Positions 9,761-20,173 of a DNA stretch of 33,349 nucleotides are shown here, piece by piece. The notes under the pieces were generated by a model. That model did no database searches, was not told where the DNA came from, and was given only the letters and a program-made list of their open reading frames with translations. Origin of the DNA: Akkermansiaceae bacterium (lineage in GTDB: Bacteria > Verrucomicrobiota > Verrucomicrobiia > Verrucomicrobiales > Akkermansiaceae); contig JAFMDE010000006.1 in the NCBI GenBank assembly GCA_017857425.1, positions 1-33,349 on the forward strand, read 5' to 3'. Position 1 is the stretch's first letter. The number at the start of each line of letters is the position of its first letter. A program made the translations under genes and the position numbers.

Positions 9761-10276
9761 ATGCATTTGTTTGTGCGATTTATTGGAGTCCCTTGGGCCA
9801 TCATAGGTGTTAGTGTATTGTTGCTGCGCGCCATCATTGGCCTTTCTAAGCATGCCGCAAATGCCATCGAGGGTGGACTAAGTGCATGGCAGTGGACCGC
9901 CCTTGTCGCCTTTGCTCTTTTTATGTTGGTGGCGGAGGGTTACCGCGGCTTCCAGAAAAAATTCTCCCCGCGCACGGCAGCTCGAGTCAAGTATCTGCGT
10001 GATCACCCCACACTGCTACGTATTGTTTTGGCGCCTCTTTTCTCAATGGGTTTTTTCCATGCTAACAGGAAAACAAAAACGATCGCGTATTGCCTGACAT
10101 TTGGAATCATCTGCCTGGTCCTCCTCGTTCACCAGTGTGATCAACCTTGGCGCGGCATCATCGACTTCGGAGTCGTGCTCGGTCTCACATGGGGTTTGAT
10201 CTCATTCTGGATCTTTACCATCCAAGCTCTGACCAATAAAGACTTCTCCCAATCACCAGAGATGCCCTCTGCCTGA
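9761..10276 (+). CDS. Hypothetical integral membrane protein
   Basis: 171 aa ORF with several hydrophobic segments; convergent with ftsW (2 bp gap). No family recognised. Confidence 0.6.
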   Translation: MHLFVRFIGVPWAIIGVSVLLLRAIIGLSKHAANAIEGGLSAWQWTALVAFALFMLVAEGYRGFQKKFSPRTAARVKYLRDHPTLLRIVLAPLFSMGFFHANRKTKTIAYCLTFGIICLVLLVHQCDQPWRGIIDFGVVLGLTWGLISFWIFTIQALTNKDFSQSPEMPSA

Positions 10277-10278
10277 GG

Positions 10279-11424
10279 TCAAATTCTCAGACACTGCTTT
10301 TTCTGAGTAATCACAGGGACCTCAGCGCGACTTGTGAAAGCAGCTTGCCGGTGGATGGATAATAGCACCCCGACTGCAAATAGTGTAAAGAGGATGTTAG
10401 TGCCTCCATAGCTGATAAAGGGCAATGGCAGACCTGTGTTTGGCAGCACCGCTGTGCACACCCCAATGTTCACCATGGCTGGCACCACAATAACACCGGT
10501 CAGGCCAACTGCTAACAACCTGCCGAAAATATCTTTTGCATGCATGGCAATGGCCATTCCATAAACCATGATAACGACAAAGCAGAATACACTTCCCAGT
10601 GTAGCCCAAAGACCTAATTCCTCACCGATGGTAGGGAAAATAAAATCAGTATGCGCCATCGGCAGCTTACCCATCTTACCAAGACCATTACCTAAGCCAG
10701 TGCCATTCACTCCACCATCGATAAAAGCGTTTAACCCCATAAGTTGCTGGTAGCCATCCCCTTGGCTATGCTCTTTGGAATCAAGATCAAACAATGCGTT
10801 GATCCTTCCCATTCGTTCTGGGTTTTTCAGAATAACCAACCAAGCTCCACCAACCGTAGCAGTAAATGCAGCAATGATATAGGGCATGCGCACGCCAGCA
10901 GCAAACATGACCATTCCCCCAGAGCACCCGAGAGCCATTGCTGTGCCCATGTCCTTTTCGAAAAAGATAAGAGCAACCGGTATTCCCAAAAGAATAGATG
11001 GGGAAATAAAGCCCTTGAAGAACTTGCGACCCTCGGCCTGGTAATGGGCATACCAAGCGGCAAGGGCCATGATCACAAAAATTTTAGCCAGTTCTGAAGG
11101 CTGAAACTGTAGCACGCCTGGGATCTTAATCCAACGTGTCGCGCCATTGACCTTGTGACCAATGCCCGGCACGTAACACAACACCAGAAGCGTCGTTGAA
11201 ATCACCAGCGCCGGAATCCAAAAAGCACGAAGTTTCCTGTAATCAATATTCGATATCACCACCGCTCCAAGCAAACCCATCGCAATAAAGACGGTCTGCT
11301 TTTTCACTAAAGAATAACCATCCACATCCTTATTCCAAACACTCGTACTTGCGAGCATCACAAGCCCAAGGGTCACCAACGCCATTACAGCGAGGCAGAG
11401 AAATATGGCATTTTTTCGACCCAT
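10279..11424 (-). CDS. ftsW: SEDS-family peptidoglycan polymerase FtsW
   Basis: ATRWIKIPGVLQFQPSELAKI, EKDMGTAMALG, AHTDFIFPTIGEELG, LPLPFISYGGTNI motifs; last gene of the dcw run. Confidence 0.92.
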   Translation of the reverse strand: MGRKNAIFLCLAVMALVTLGLVMLASTSVWNKDVDGYSLVKKQTVFIAMGLLGAVVISNIDYRKLRAFWIPALVISTTLLVLCYVPGIGHKVNGATRWIKIPGVLQFQPSELAKIFVIMALAAWYAHYQAEGRKFFKGFISPSILLGIPVALIFFEKDMGTAMALGCSGGMVMFAAGVRMPYIIAAFTATVGGAWLVILKNPERMGRINALFDLDSKEHSQGDGYQQLMGLNAFIDGGVNGTGLGNGLGKMGKLPMAHTDFIFPTIGEELGLWATLGSVFCFVVIMVYGMAIAMHAKDIFGRLLAVGLTGVIVVPAMVNIGVCTAVLPNTGLPLPFISYGGTNILFTLFAVGVLLSIHRQAAFTSRAEVPVITQKKQCLRI

Positions 11425-11474
11425 GGGAAATGATTTAGAAGGACATGGCGATCACCGTCAAAGTATCAGGCGAC

Positions 11475-12392
11475 TTAATTCGCTGGTATCTTAATACTGC
11501 GACCTGCGTAAAGCTTGTTTGCGTCCTTGATGCCATTAAGCGCGAGCAGATCATCACGGGATACTTTGAAACGGCTTGAAATTCCCCACAAGGTATCACC
11601 AGGCTTGATGGTGTATGTCTTACCACTGTCCTGAATCGCAGGAGTGGCATCGGGCTCCTCGACAAGCGCTTTAGGCGCATTGCTAACATCGTATGCCGGT
11701 GTCACCTTCACCGTTTGAGCTGGCTTGGCATCGGGTGCTTTGGCTGCTATTGCAGATTGCTTCTTTTTAGCTGCTGAGGCTTTTGGTGCCGAGGCTTTCA
11801 GTTCAGCCGCTTTCGATGCAGACTTTTTAGGAGCCGCTGCAGTTTTAGGATCGACGGGACGGGCAGAGAGCTCTGCCGGAAGATCAAGCACGATACCTGC
11901 GCGTAATGCCTGACCACCGTTGAGTGCACGCAAGGCTGTTTCTGATACATTACATGTCCTTGCGATACGCGGGTAAGTATCACCCGTTACAACGATATGA
12001 CGTCCTGTGTGAGCTGGCTGCTGGGCAACTCGTTTCGCAGGAGCCTTCTTTTTCACGACAGCTTTTTTAGCAACCGGCGCAACGGGCACAACTAAGGCCG
12101 CTGCAGGCTCCGACAAAGCATGCTGACCTTCGTTTGCGGTAAGCACCTTGGCATCAGCAAAAAATGCGCTGTGAATGTAGATGGCGGCGACGGCCAGCAC
12201 ATGCAGGATGAGGATCACAAAGAGCGCTCTGCCGACACCAATACCAGGCACATCGGCACCCATTCCGGCGTGCTGATCTACCGTAGCAGTGGTCGCGGCA
12301 TGCAATCTACGTTTGCGTCCCGTTTTGGCATAGAGCACTCGATAATGAGAGCTGGCTGGCTTGTTTCTTTTAATTTGGATTGGCTTATTCAT
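11475..12392 (-). CDS. Membrane-anchored protein with two LysM domains
   Basis: One hydrophobic segment (ALFVILILHVLAVAAIYI), an Ala/Lys/Pro-rich linker, LysM-like repeats RHIVVTGDTYPRIARTCNVSETALRALN and KTYTIKPGDTLWGISSRFKVSRDDLLALNGI. Confidence 0.85.
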   Translation of the reverse strand: MNKPIQIKRNKPASSHYRVLYAKTGRKRRLHAATTATVDQHAGMGADVPGIGVGRALFVILILHVLAVAAIYIHSAFFADAKVLTANEGQHALSEPAAALVVPVAPVAKKAVVKKKAPAKRVAQQPAHTGRHIVVTGDTYPRIARTCNVSETALRALNGGQALRAGIVLDLPAELSARPVDPKTAAAPKKSASKAAELKASAPKASAAKKKQSAIAAKAPDAKPAQTVKVTPAYDVSNAPKALVEEPDATPAIQDSGKTYTIKPGDTLWGISSRFKVSRDDLLALNGIKDANKLYAGRSIKIPAN

Positions 12393-12431
12393 AATAACGA
12401 TGTGTTGGTTGTTTTTTGTTAGTTAGGAAAA

Positions 12432-13739
12432 TTACTTCAGATTGTTGGTAATACGGCGGAAGCAGTCGCCGCGTTCCTCATATCCGGAAAACATATCGAA
12501 TGATGATGTTCCGGGGGAGAAAAGGATGGTGTCACCGTGTTCCGCCATATCGCGCGCTTGGCCAAGTGCCTCTTCAAGGCTGGTGGCCACAGTGGTGGGA
12601 ACGGTGTCAGAAATAGCTTCAAGGGTAGCGGCTAGCTGCTGGGCAATTTCGCCAAAGACGACCACACCTTTTGTCGTCGTCTGCAAACGAGGTAAGAGCT
12701 CGGTGTAGTCGAGACCTTTCTGCTTGCCGCCAGCAATGAGCACAACACGACGGCTCTGCGAACGAAGTGCACTATCAAGAGCATGCAGGTTTGTCGCCTT
12801 TGAGTCGTTGATGTATTCGACTCCATCAAGAGTGCGCACTAACTCACAACGGTGAAGTGGCGGTGCAAATCCACGAAGTGCCTCGTTCACATCCTCCGCT
12901 TTAACACCCAAAACTGAGCAAGCCGCATAAGCCGCCATTGCATTCTCAGCATTATGCAAGCCACGGAGCTGGGTTACGGACAGGTCGATCACTTTTTCCC
13001 CACCCTCACATATCCAGCCATCTTGAAAGGTGTAATCTGCATTCGTCTCGGTAGAAAAAGTCGCTACACTCGCCTTAAAGTCACCTACATCTTCACCCGC
13101 GCGGACAACTACATGGTCGTCAGCATCAAGGTTTTCGAAGACACGTAATTTGGCATCCTTGTACGCTTGCAACGTAGGGTATCGATCCATGTGATCTGCG
13201 GAAAAATTAAGCCAAATCACAACATTGGGATGAAAATCGACGACGGTCTCCAGCTGAAACGAGCTCACCTCCAAAGCCGCCACTGCCGGAGGCTCGCCCA
13301 TCAGGGGCAATTCAGAAAAAGGCATACCGTAGTTACCGCAGGGCACACAGCTCACACCGCAGTGATTCAGAATACGATCTACAATCTCGGTAGTGGTCGT
13401 CTTTCCATTGGTGCCGGTAATGGCAATAATTCGGCCTTTATAAAAGCGGTATGCCAGCTCAACTTCACCAATCATCTCACCCGCGTGCTGCTGGTAAGAT
13501 TGCACAAAGTCGCTGTTGCCATCAATCCCTGGGGAAACAACCAACAGATCACAGCTACTCGCATTTCCGGTAGCCGTTGTCGCATTGGCAACGGCCTTAA
13601 CACCCTTAGGCAAATCACTGATCGTGTCACGTGAATCATGAATAGTAACGTCAGCCCCAGCCGAAACGGCAAGCGCAGCAGCAGCACGGCCACTTGAGCC
13701 GGCTCCTAGGGTAATGACATTTTTGTTTTCCAAATTCAT
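12432..13739 (-). CDS. murD: UDP-N-acetylmuramoyl-L-alanine--D-glutamate ligase
   Basis: IIAITGTNGKTTTTEIVDRIL, EVSSFQLE, YINDSKATNLHALDSALRS, LFSPGTSSFDMFSGYEERGDCFR. Start MNLENKN (13739) preferred over the track's MSNMNLENKN. Confidence 0.95.
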   Translation of the reverse strand: MNLENKNVITLGAGSSGRAAAALAVSAGADVTIHDSRDTISDLPKGVKAVANATTATGNASSCDLLVVSPGIDGNSDFVQSYQQHAGEMIGEVELAYRFYKGRIIAITGTNGKTTTTEIVDRILNHCGVSCVPCGNYGMPFSELPLMGEPPAVAALEVSSFQLETVVDFHPNVVIWLNFSADHMDRYPTLQAYKDAKLRVFENLDADDHVVVRAGEDVGDFKASVATFSTETNADYTFQDGWICEGGEKVIDLSVTQLRGLHNAENAMAAYAACSVLGVKAEDVNEALRGFAPPLHRCELVRTLDGVEYINDSKATNLHALDSALRSQSRRVVLIAGGKQKGLDYTELLPRLQTTTKGVVVFGEIAQQLAATLEAISDTVPTTVATSLEEALGQARDMAEHGDTILFSPGTSSFDMFSGYEERGDCFRRITNNLK

Positions 13740-13740
13740 A

Positions 13741-14904
13741 TTAGACAATTTTCAACAAGGCGATTCCCACCAATCCACTGAATGCAGAGATGATCCAAAA
13801 GCGAATGATCACCTGGCTTTCATGCCAGCCTCGAAGCTCGAAGTGATGGTGAATAGGCGACATCGCAAAAATACGTTTTCCGGTAAGCTTAAAGCTGCCG
13901 ACTTGGAGAATCACCGACAAAGCCTCCATAACAAAAACCCAGCCAATAATAACCAAGAGCAGCTCCTGCTTGGCGCAAATAGCTGCGGTGGCAAGACCGC
14001 CACCAATGGCAAGCGAACCCGTGTCTCCCATAAACACTTTAGCTGGGTGGCAGTTATGCCAGAGGAAACCAAAGCCAGCTCCCACCAGAGCTAATAAAAA
14101 CACAGAAAGCTCAACCACATGGGTATTATAGGGAATGAACAGGTATTCTTTGGCCATATAGGCATGACCGGCCAGATACGTGATCACCGCATAGGCGAGC
14201 GAGACAGTAATGGTGCATCCTGTAGCCAAGCCATCAAGACCATCTGTCAGATTCACCGCATTAGAGCAGCCTACAACAATCAGCGCAAAAAATGGGATAT
14301 ACAAATAACCCATATCGAACAAAGGCTGCTTAGAAAGCGGAAAGGTAATTTCACTAATCTGCATTGGTGCATCAACCATGGTATAACCCATGCCCAGCTC
14401 TTTGGTTTTAAAGAACAGAAATGCAGCAGCAATACAGCTGATTGCCACTTGCCAGAAGAGCTTGACCCTACCTCTGATACCATCAGAGCTCTTTAGCTTC
14501 ACCTTGGTGTAATCATCCACGAAACCCAACAAACCGAGCCCGAGCATGACGCAAGTTGTAACAGCCACAAAGGGATTCAAAGGGCGCCCGCACACAAGCA
14601 CTGCCATAAGCACCGTGCCCAAAATCAAAACACCACCCATGGTCGGTGTTCCCGCCTTGCCGCCGTGCAGCTCATTGAGTTTGTGAACTTCCTCCGCACT
14701 GCGTATCGGCTGACCTACTTTCAGTGAAACTAATTTACGAATCACCCACGGACCAAAGGCAACACTGATTAAAAAGGTGAGCATACAAGCCACACCTGCA
14801 CGCACCGTCACATAACCAAGCAACCTCAGGAAACTCATGGTGTCGGCCCATTGATCGCCGGCCTTGAATGCCTCTAACCAATACTCGTAAATCCAATATA
14901 ACAT
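13741..14904 (-). CDS. mraY: Phospho-N-acetylmuramoyl-pentapeptide-transferase
   Basis: GGKAGTPTMGG, GFVDDYTKV, NAVNLTDGLDGLATG, FMGDTGSLAIGG, SPIHHHFELRGW motifs. Confidence 0.97.
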   Translation of the reverse strand: MLYWIYEYWLEAFKAGDQWADTMSFLRLLGYVTVRAGVACMLTFLISVAFGPWVIRKLVSLKVGQPIRSAEEVHKLNELHGGKAGTPTMGGVLILGTVLMAVLVCGRPLNPFVAVTTCVMLGLGLLGFVDDYTKVKLKSSDGIRGRVKLFWQVAISCIAAAFLFFKTKELGMGYTMVDAPMQISEITFPLSKQPLFDMGYLYIPFFALIVVGCSNAVNLTDGLDGLATGCTITVSLAYAVITYLAGHAYMAKEYLFIPYNTHVVELSVFLLALVGAGFGFLWHNCHPAKVFMGDTGSLAIGGGLATAAICAKQELLLVIIGWVFVMEALSVILQVGSFKLTGKRIFAMSPIHHHFELRGWHESQVIIRFWIISAFSGLVGIALLKIV

Positions 14905-14919
14905 ATTTTGATCAATGAG

Positions 14920-16305
14920 TTAGTTTTGAGGAAACGCAAGATGCATGACGTTTTCCATTCCAGCCATACGACTGCCTTTGAACAGCGCGCTGTCCCCTTC
15001 TTTACAAAAATTCTTAATCCATGTGGCTGCTGAATCGGCATCATCAAATTGATGAGCATCATCACTGCACTCGCTCGCCCCTTGGTAGATCTCCCGAGCG
15101 TCAACGCCTACGCTAACAACGGTAAGATTCTTCTCAGCTGCGATTTTACCTACACGCCTGTGCTCAGCATCGGAGTGAGGACCAAGCTCCGCCATCTTGC
15201 CCAAGACAACTAAACGGCGTGCTCCATTATGAACTGGCAACTCGGCGAGTGTATCGATCGCCGCTATCACCGAGTCTGGATTGGCATTGTATGTATCATC
15301 AAACACCGTGACCCCGTGAGATACGAACTTTTGCAGGCGTCCACCGGTCAACTGCGCAGCACTTAACCCCGCCGCTATCTCGGCAGAATTCATACCCAGG
15401 GCATAGCCTGCAGCGGCGGCCAGCAGCGCATTATTGACCATATGCTTGCCACTCACGCTTAGCTCAACCGCTATTTCATCCTGGTTATCAATGCATAACT
15501 TGAAAGCGGAACCAGCATCTGTTATTCGCATATCTTCTGCGCGAACAGCACCACGACAATTACCGGCAACAATCACTTTAGCCCGGGTGCGTTTGATTAA
15601 ATAATCTACAAAATCACAGCTTGCAGGCACAATCAGTGTGCCCCGCTCAGGCAAGGCCCGCGCCAATGCGCTTTTTTCTTCTGCAATGCCTTCACGCGTT
15701 TTGAGAAATTCAATATGGGCCGTTCCAATATTAGTAATGATACCGATGTCTGGCGCAGCGATATCGCACAGAGGAGCAATCTCCCCCGCATGGCTCATAC
15801 CCATTTCCCATACGCAAACCTCATCGCTCTCCTCTGTGGACAGAACGCTTAGAGGCAAACCAATATGATTATTCAGATTACCCTTGGTCGCATTCACCTT
15901 AAACTTCTGAGCAATGACCGATGCGGTGAAATCCTTGGTCGAGGTCTTACCATTCGAGCCCGTTATGCCGATCACACGGATATTGAGCTGCTGACGATAC
16001 CACTTAGCTAGCCTCTGTAATGCCAACAATGTGTCTTGGACGAGCACCACCGGAACACCGAGCTCAGCTACAGCTTCAGGAAGCTCATCAAGCACTAGGC
16101 AGGCAGCACCAGCTTCGGCCGCTTTGAGCGCAAAGGCATTACCATCAAAGTTTTCCCCTCTCAATGCGATGAATAGCGAGCCTTCCGATAATTCGCGTGT
16201 ATCGGTAGAAACTGAACTCACCAACGCTTCGCCATTCACCGCCGTAGACGCGACAAGCTCACCGCCTGTGGCGCTTGCTATCTCGTTTACGGTGATCGGT
16301 TTCAT
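14920..16305 (-). CDS. murF: UDP-N-acetylmuramoyl-tripeptide--D-alanyl-D-alanine ligase
   Basis: VIGITGSNGKTSTKDFTASVI, GNLNNHIGLPLSVL, VFDDTYNANPDSVIAAI. Confidence 0.95.
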   Translation of the reverse strand: MKPITVNEIASATGGELVASTAVNGEALVSSVSTDTRELSEGSLFIALRGENFDGNAFALKAAEAGAACLVLDELPEAVAELGVPVVLVQDTLLALQRLAKWYRQQLNIRVIGITGSNGKTSTKDFTASVIAQKFKVNATKGNLNNHIGLPLSVLSTEESDEVCVWEMGMSHAGEIAPLCDIAAPDIGIITNIGTAHIEFLKTREGIAEEKSALARALPERGTLIVPASCDFVDYLIKRTRAKVIVAGNCRGAVRAEDMRITDAGSAFKLCIDNQDEIAVELSVSGKHMVNNALLAAAAGYALGMNSAEIAAGLSAAQLTGGRLQKFVSHGVTVFDDTYNANPDSVIAAIDTLAELPVHNGARRLVVLGKMAELGPHSDAEHRRVGKIAAEKNLTVVSVGVDAREIYQGASECSDDAHQFDDADSAATWIKNFCKEGDSALFKGSRMAGMENVMHLAFPQN

Positions 16306-16315
16306 GGGTAAAATG

Positions 16316-17803
16316 TTAAACGGTGGTCTTTTTAAGGTTTAAGGCTTTGTAAGCCGCCCTGCGGTCATCAAAATCAATGCGCTTGCCGGCTATTTCCTGG
16401 TAGGTCTCGTGGCCCTTACCTGCCACCAAAACAATATCCCCCTCTTGTGATAAATTCACCGCTGTCTGAATGGCCTCCATCCTGTCCTCGATACGTTGAT
16501 ACCTCTCACCCGCCATGCCCTTCTCAATTTCTGCCAGAATGGCTTCAGGCTTTTCAGACCGTGGGTTATCGGAAGTGGTGATGCAGAAATCACTCCCTTT
16601 GGATGCCGCTGCTCCCATCAATGCACGCTTGGAGCTGTCGCGATCACCACCACAGCCAAACACAGTAATCAAACGATTAGGTTTGAGTTCCTGTAGTGCT
16701 GCACAGGCATTGACCAAGGCGTCTGGAGTGTGCGCATAATCAACAAATACAGACGCACCTTCACGCGAACCGATATTTTCCATCCTGCCGGGCACCTGAG
16801 GTGCTTCAGCCAATGCAACTACCGCGTCACGCACCTTGATACCGACAGCAGCGGAAGCGGCAATGGCCGCCACGCAGTTATAAACATTAAATCTTCCGAT
16901 GTAAGGAGTGCGGACAAGATAATCACGATCCTTGAACTTGATATCAAATTCAGTGCCCCGAACGGTCTGCTGTTCACGACCGATGCGCATGTCAGCGTGC
17001 ACACCGTAGCCATAAGTGATAAAGTGCAATCTACCTTCAAATTCTTCAACCAAGCGCTGTCCGTATGGATCATCGAGATTAATAACCGCTGTGGTTTTTT
17101 TGTTTCCAGACTGTGTTTCCAGCAATTCGAACAAGCGACATTTGGCAGCAAAATAGCCTCCCATGTTACCGTGGTAATCTAAATGGTCTTGGCTCAAGTT
17201 AGTAAACACCGCAGCATCCATTTGAAGGCCATCTGTGCGTTTTTGTTCGAGTGCGTGAGACGAAATCTCCATGGCGACACCACGGCAATCATTGTGTAAC
17301 ATCTTTGCTAAGCTTGCCTGTAGCTCGACCGGTCCAGGCGTGGTATGAGTGGCTGGAGTGACTTCTTCGCCATCATTGATTTGAACCGTTCCCAATAAAC
17401 CCGCACGGCTCCATGCCCGCTCCATGATCGCATGAATAATGAATGCGGTAGTGGTTTTACCATTCGTGCCTGTGACCGCTACCACCTTCATAGCTGCAGA
17501 TGGATGTTTATACCATGTGCAGGCCAGAGCCGCGGCAGCAGCACGAGCGTCGGCAACGTGCACCCAACATACTTGATCCTCACTCCCTGCCGGCTTTGCG
17601 ACTTCAGAGATAATGGCAGAAGCTCCATTCAATATGGCCTGAGGCACAAATTGCTGACCATCTAGGTCATTACCGCTCACCGCCACAAAAACGCCACCAG
17701 TACTAAGCTCACGCGAGTCTAAGGAAATACTTGTCACCTCACTATCCAGATCCCCAGTAACGGAGATAACATCTAGAGAGCTGATTATTTGTTCTAAATT
17801 CAT
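16316..17803 (-). CDS. murE: UDP-N-acetylmuramoyl-L-alanyl-D-glutamate--2,6-diaminopimelate ligase
   Basis: VVAVTGTNGKTTTAFIIHAIM, EISSHALEQKRTDGL, VDYAHTPDALVNAC, and the TSDNPRSE motif typical of meso-DAP-specific MurE. Confidence 0.95.
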   Translation of the reverse strand: MNLEQIISSLDVISVTGDLDSEVTSISLDSRELSTGGVFVAVSGNDLDGQQFVPQAILNGASAIISEVAKPAGSEDQVCWVHVADARAAAAALACTWYKHPSAAMKVVAVTGTNGKTTTAFIIHAIMERAWSRAGLLGTVQINDGEEVTPATHTTPGPVELQASLAKMLHNDCRGVAMEISSHALEQKRTDGLQMDAAVFTNLSQDHLDYHGNMGGYFAAKCRLFELLETQSGNKKTTAVINLDDPYGQRLVEEFEGRLHFITYGYGVHADMRIGREQQTVRGTEFDIKFKDRDYLVRTPYIGRFNVYNCVAAIAASAAVGIKVRDAVVALAEAPQVPGRMENIGSREGASVFVDYAHTPDALVNACAALQELKPNRLITVFGCGGDRDSSKRALMGAAASKGSDFCITTSDNPRSEKPEAILAEIEKGMAGERYQRIEDRMEAIQTAVNLSQEGDIVLVAGKGHETYQEIAGKRIDFDDRRAAYKALNLKKTTV

Positions 17804-17807
17804 TAAT

Positions 17808-19781
17808 TTATTGATCTGACTTTTCCGCTAGCTGCGCCTCATCATTTTCAGGGGTGGGCATCTTTTGAGGGCTAGGTTTCATGCCCATAAGATTCGCTAT
17901 ACGAGATGCGACCTTAGAAAAAATAGGAGCGGCAACACTTCCGCCTCCAGGATTTGCTGTTGGCGTACCCTCCTCGGCGTCTGGCATTTTCGGGTCATCG
18001 ATCACCACCACACAAACAAACTCCGGATTTTCCGCAGACATCATTCCTGCAAAGGAAACGGTGTAGCGTTTGTCGCGACCGTTCTGGCCGTCGTAATACC
18101 CCCCCTTAGGATGAATCTTAATCGTCGTGCCTGTTTTGCCTGCCACGCTGAAGCCTTCGACTTTTGCAAGTCTAGCGGTGCCCTTAACATCGACAACCGT
18201 GGCCAGTGCCTCACGCATTTTAAGTGCCGTCTCTGCTTTGATCACCCTTCGGACTTTCTTCTGTTTGAAGGTATGAGTTTTCGTCCCATCATTTGCTGTT
18301 ACCGACTTCAACAGCTGTGGCTCCATCAGCAATCCGCCATTGGCAATGGCAGAATAAGCACAGGCAACCTGCAAGGGCGTCACACTAACGTGATAGCCAT
18401 ATGAGATCCGTGAGAAGTCGGTTGGGTTTCCTGTATTGCTGACCACCCCAGCACTTTCTCCTGCCATGAGGATGTTGGTCTTCGCTCCGAAACCGAAAGC
18501 TCTCAGATAGTTGAAAAATAGATCTGTTCCGAGCTCTAGGGCTATCTTGTATGACCCAACATTACTCGATTTGGCGAGGATCTGCTGCACTGACAAATCA
18601 CCAAATGTTTTATAGTCTTTCACTAGCTTGACTGAGCCATTTCGATAAGGGCGGCAATCAAAAACAGTATCAGGCTCAATCAGCCCCTGATCCATCGCAC
18701 CAGCGGTAGAGATGATTTTAAAAGTAGACCCAGGTTCGTAAATCGCCTGGGTCGCGTAATCTAAACCATTTTTGGTAATATTTTCCCGAGTATTCAGGTT
18801 GTAGGTCGGCCGACTTGCCATTGCCATAATGGCCCCACTCTTAGGATTCATCAGAATGATAGTTCCCTTCGTTGCCGAGAACTCTTTGAGGCCCGCATCA
18901 AGCTCTTCTTCCACGACTCTCTGCATTCCCATATCAAGCGTAAGCTGGACATTGAGTCCATGTCTTGGTGGCGTCACCTTGCCTGGTTTTGCCAAATCGA
19001 GCGGTCTGTACTTGTTTTTGTGGGTGATGATCTGGCCGTTCTTACCAGACAGCTCGTCATTCATTTTATTTTCAATGCCTGCACGCCCTTTAACGATTCT
19101 CTCTGGGTCATTTTCATCTTCGCCAACATACCCCATTATAGCCGCAGCCATGTTAGGCATCTTATACCAGCGCTTTTGCCACTCTTCTAATACGACGGAT
19201 GGAGAGATTGAATAATCACGCGCAAGCTGCAAGAGGTTTTCTGCATCATCCTCGGACAAGTCAGGCTTGATTACTACATAATCTTGGCCCTCCCGATCGA
19301 GCTTCATGCGCTGACGAAGCTCTGCCGTTGTCATGCCCAGTGGCCGAGCAAAGGTGTAGATAACGTGCTCAATATTTTGAGTAATGATGTCATCAGCGTA
19401 TAACTCGTTTTTCAACTGAGCTGCTCGCGCCTCGACTTTGCGGTTGCGCTCGTCTTGATCCCATAAATACCACTCTGGCGTTTCGCGCAGCTCCTTGTTT
19501 GCTAGCGAGAGGGCCGCAATCCCCGTATTACGCAGCATCAACTTGTCGAAAGCCATGCGTGCACGTGGAATGTTACGTGCGATGAGTTGATTGTTACAAT
19601 CAACGATACAACCTCGGTTTGCCAGCAACACCACTGACTTGCTTGATTTTATTGACTGTTTAGCTACCTCATCTGCCTTAACGACATGCAAATAAATAAG
19701 CCTAACCGACAAAGCACTCAGCCCGGCCACAAAGACCAGGCAGAGAAAGATACATCGGCGATAGAAAACGGCTGAATTCAC
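17808..19781 (-). CDS. ftsI: Class B penicillin-binding protein (division transpeptidase)
   Basis: One N-terminal TM segment; catalytic motifs STFK (EPGSTFKIIS), SSN (AKSSNVG), KTG (VAGKTGTT); position next to murE. Confidence 0.92.
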   Translation of the reverse strand: MNSAVFYRRCIFLCLVFVAGLSALSVRLIYLHVVKADEVAKQSIKSSKSVVLLANRGCIVDCNNQLIARNIPRARMAFDKLMLRNTGIAALSLANKELRETPEWYLWDQDERNRKVEARAAQLKNELYADDIITQNIEHVIYTFARPLGMTTAELRQRMKLDREGQDYVVIKPDLSEDDAENLLQLARDYSISPSVVLEEWQKRWYKMPNMAAAIMGYVGEDENDPERIVKGRAGIENKMNDELSGKNGQIITHKNKYRPLDLAKPGKVTPPRHGLNVQLTLDMGMQRVVEEELDAGLKEFSATKGTIILMNPKSGAIMAMASRPTYNLNTRENITKNGLDYATQAIYEPGSTFKIISTAGAMDQGLIEPDTVFDCRPYRNGSVKLVKDYKTFGDLSVQQILAKSSNVGSYKIALELGTDLFFNYLRAFGFGAKTNILMAGESAGVVSNTGNPTDFSRISYGYHVSVTPLQVACAYSAIANGGLLMEPQLLKSVTANDGTKTHTFKQKKVRRVIKAETALKMREALATVVDVKGTARLAKVEGFSVAGKTGTTIKIHPKGGYYDGQNGRDKRYTVSFAGMMSAENPEFVCVVVIDDPKMPDAEEGTPTANPGGGSVAAPIFSKVASRIANLMGMKPSPQKMPTPENDEAQLAEKSDQ

Positions 19782-19794
19782 GGATAGTTGGTCA

Positions 19795-20160
19795 TCATGG
19801 TCGGACTTGAGCTAGGTCAGGGGTCCTGGGGGTTTCGTTCATTCCTCGTGAAGAGAAGGGGGGGATTTTTTTTATGGAGCTTGCTGGAGTTAATACTAGC
19901 TGTGATTGCTCACGGGCTAAGCCCTCGATAATAAAATCCCAAGTAGTAATCTGGGCGAACTTGGCCTCCAAACTGTTAATCGAGCCCTCGTGTTCACTAA
20001 TACGCTGCTCGGCTTTGCGGATATCTTTCACCACCTCAACCTGGCTATTTTTTAACCATATGTGCATAAAACTACCCCCCATCAATGCTGGCGCCGCAAA
20101 GCCAAGCAACACCATCTCAACGACGGAAAATCTTCGATCTTTATTACGGTGTTTATTCAT
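19795..20160 (-). CDS. FtsL-like bitopic division protein (assignment mainly by synteny)
   Basis: Short protein between rsmH and ftsI: basic N-terminus, one TM (VVEMVLLGFAAPALMGGSFMHIWL), coiled-coil-like segment. ATG at 20160 (MNKHRNKDRRFS) avoids overlap with rsmH. Confidence 0.6.
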   Translation of the reverse strand: MNKHRNKDRRFSVVEMVLLGFAAPALMGGSFMHIWLKNSQVEVVKDIRKAEQRISEHEGSINSLEAKFAQITTWDFIIEGLAREQSQLVLTPASSIKKIPPFSSRGMNETPRTPDLAQVRP

Positions 20161-20173
20161 AGATTGACGGCTT

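Noticed and set aside
10265-10312. Bidirectional terminator between the hypothetical gene and ftsW (CTGAG...CTCAG)
   Set aside because: Short 5-bp stem inside the coding ends with no convincing T-run.
13167-14496. Plus-strand ORFs (125-155 aa) opposite murD and mraY
   Set aside because: Antisense shadow ORFs without recognisable domains; the minus-strand frames carry unmistakable MurD and MraY motifs.
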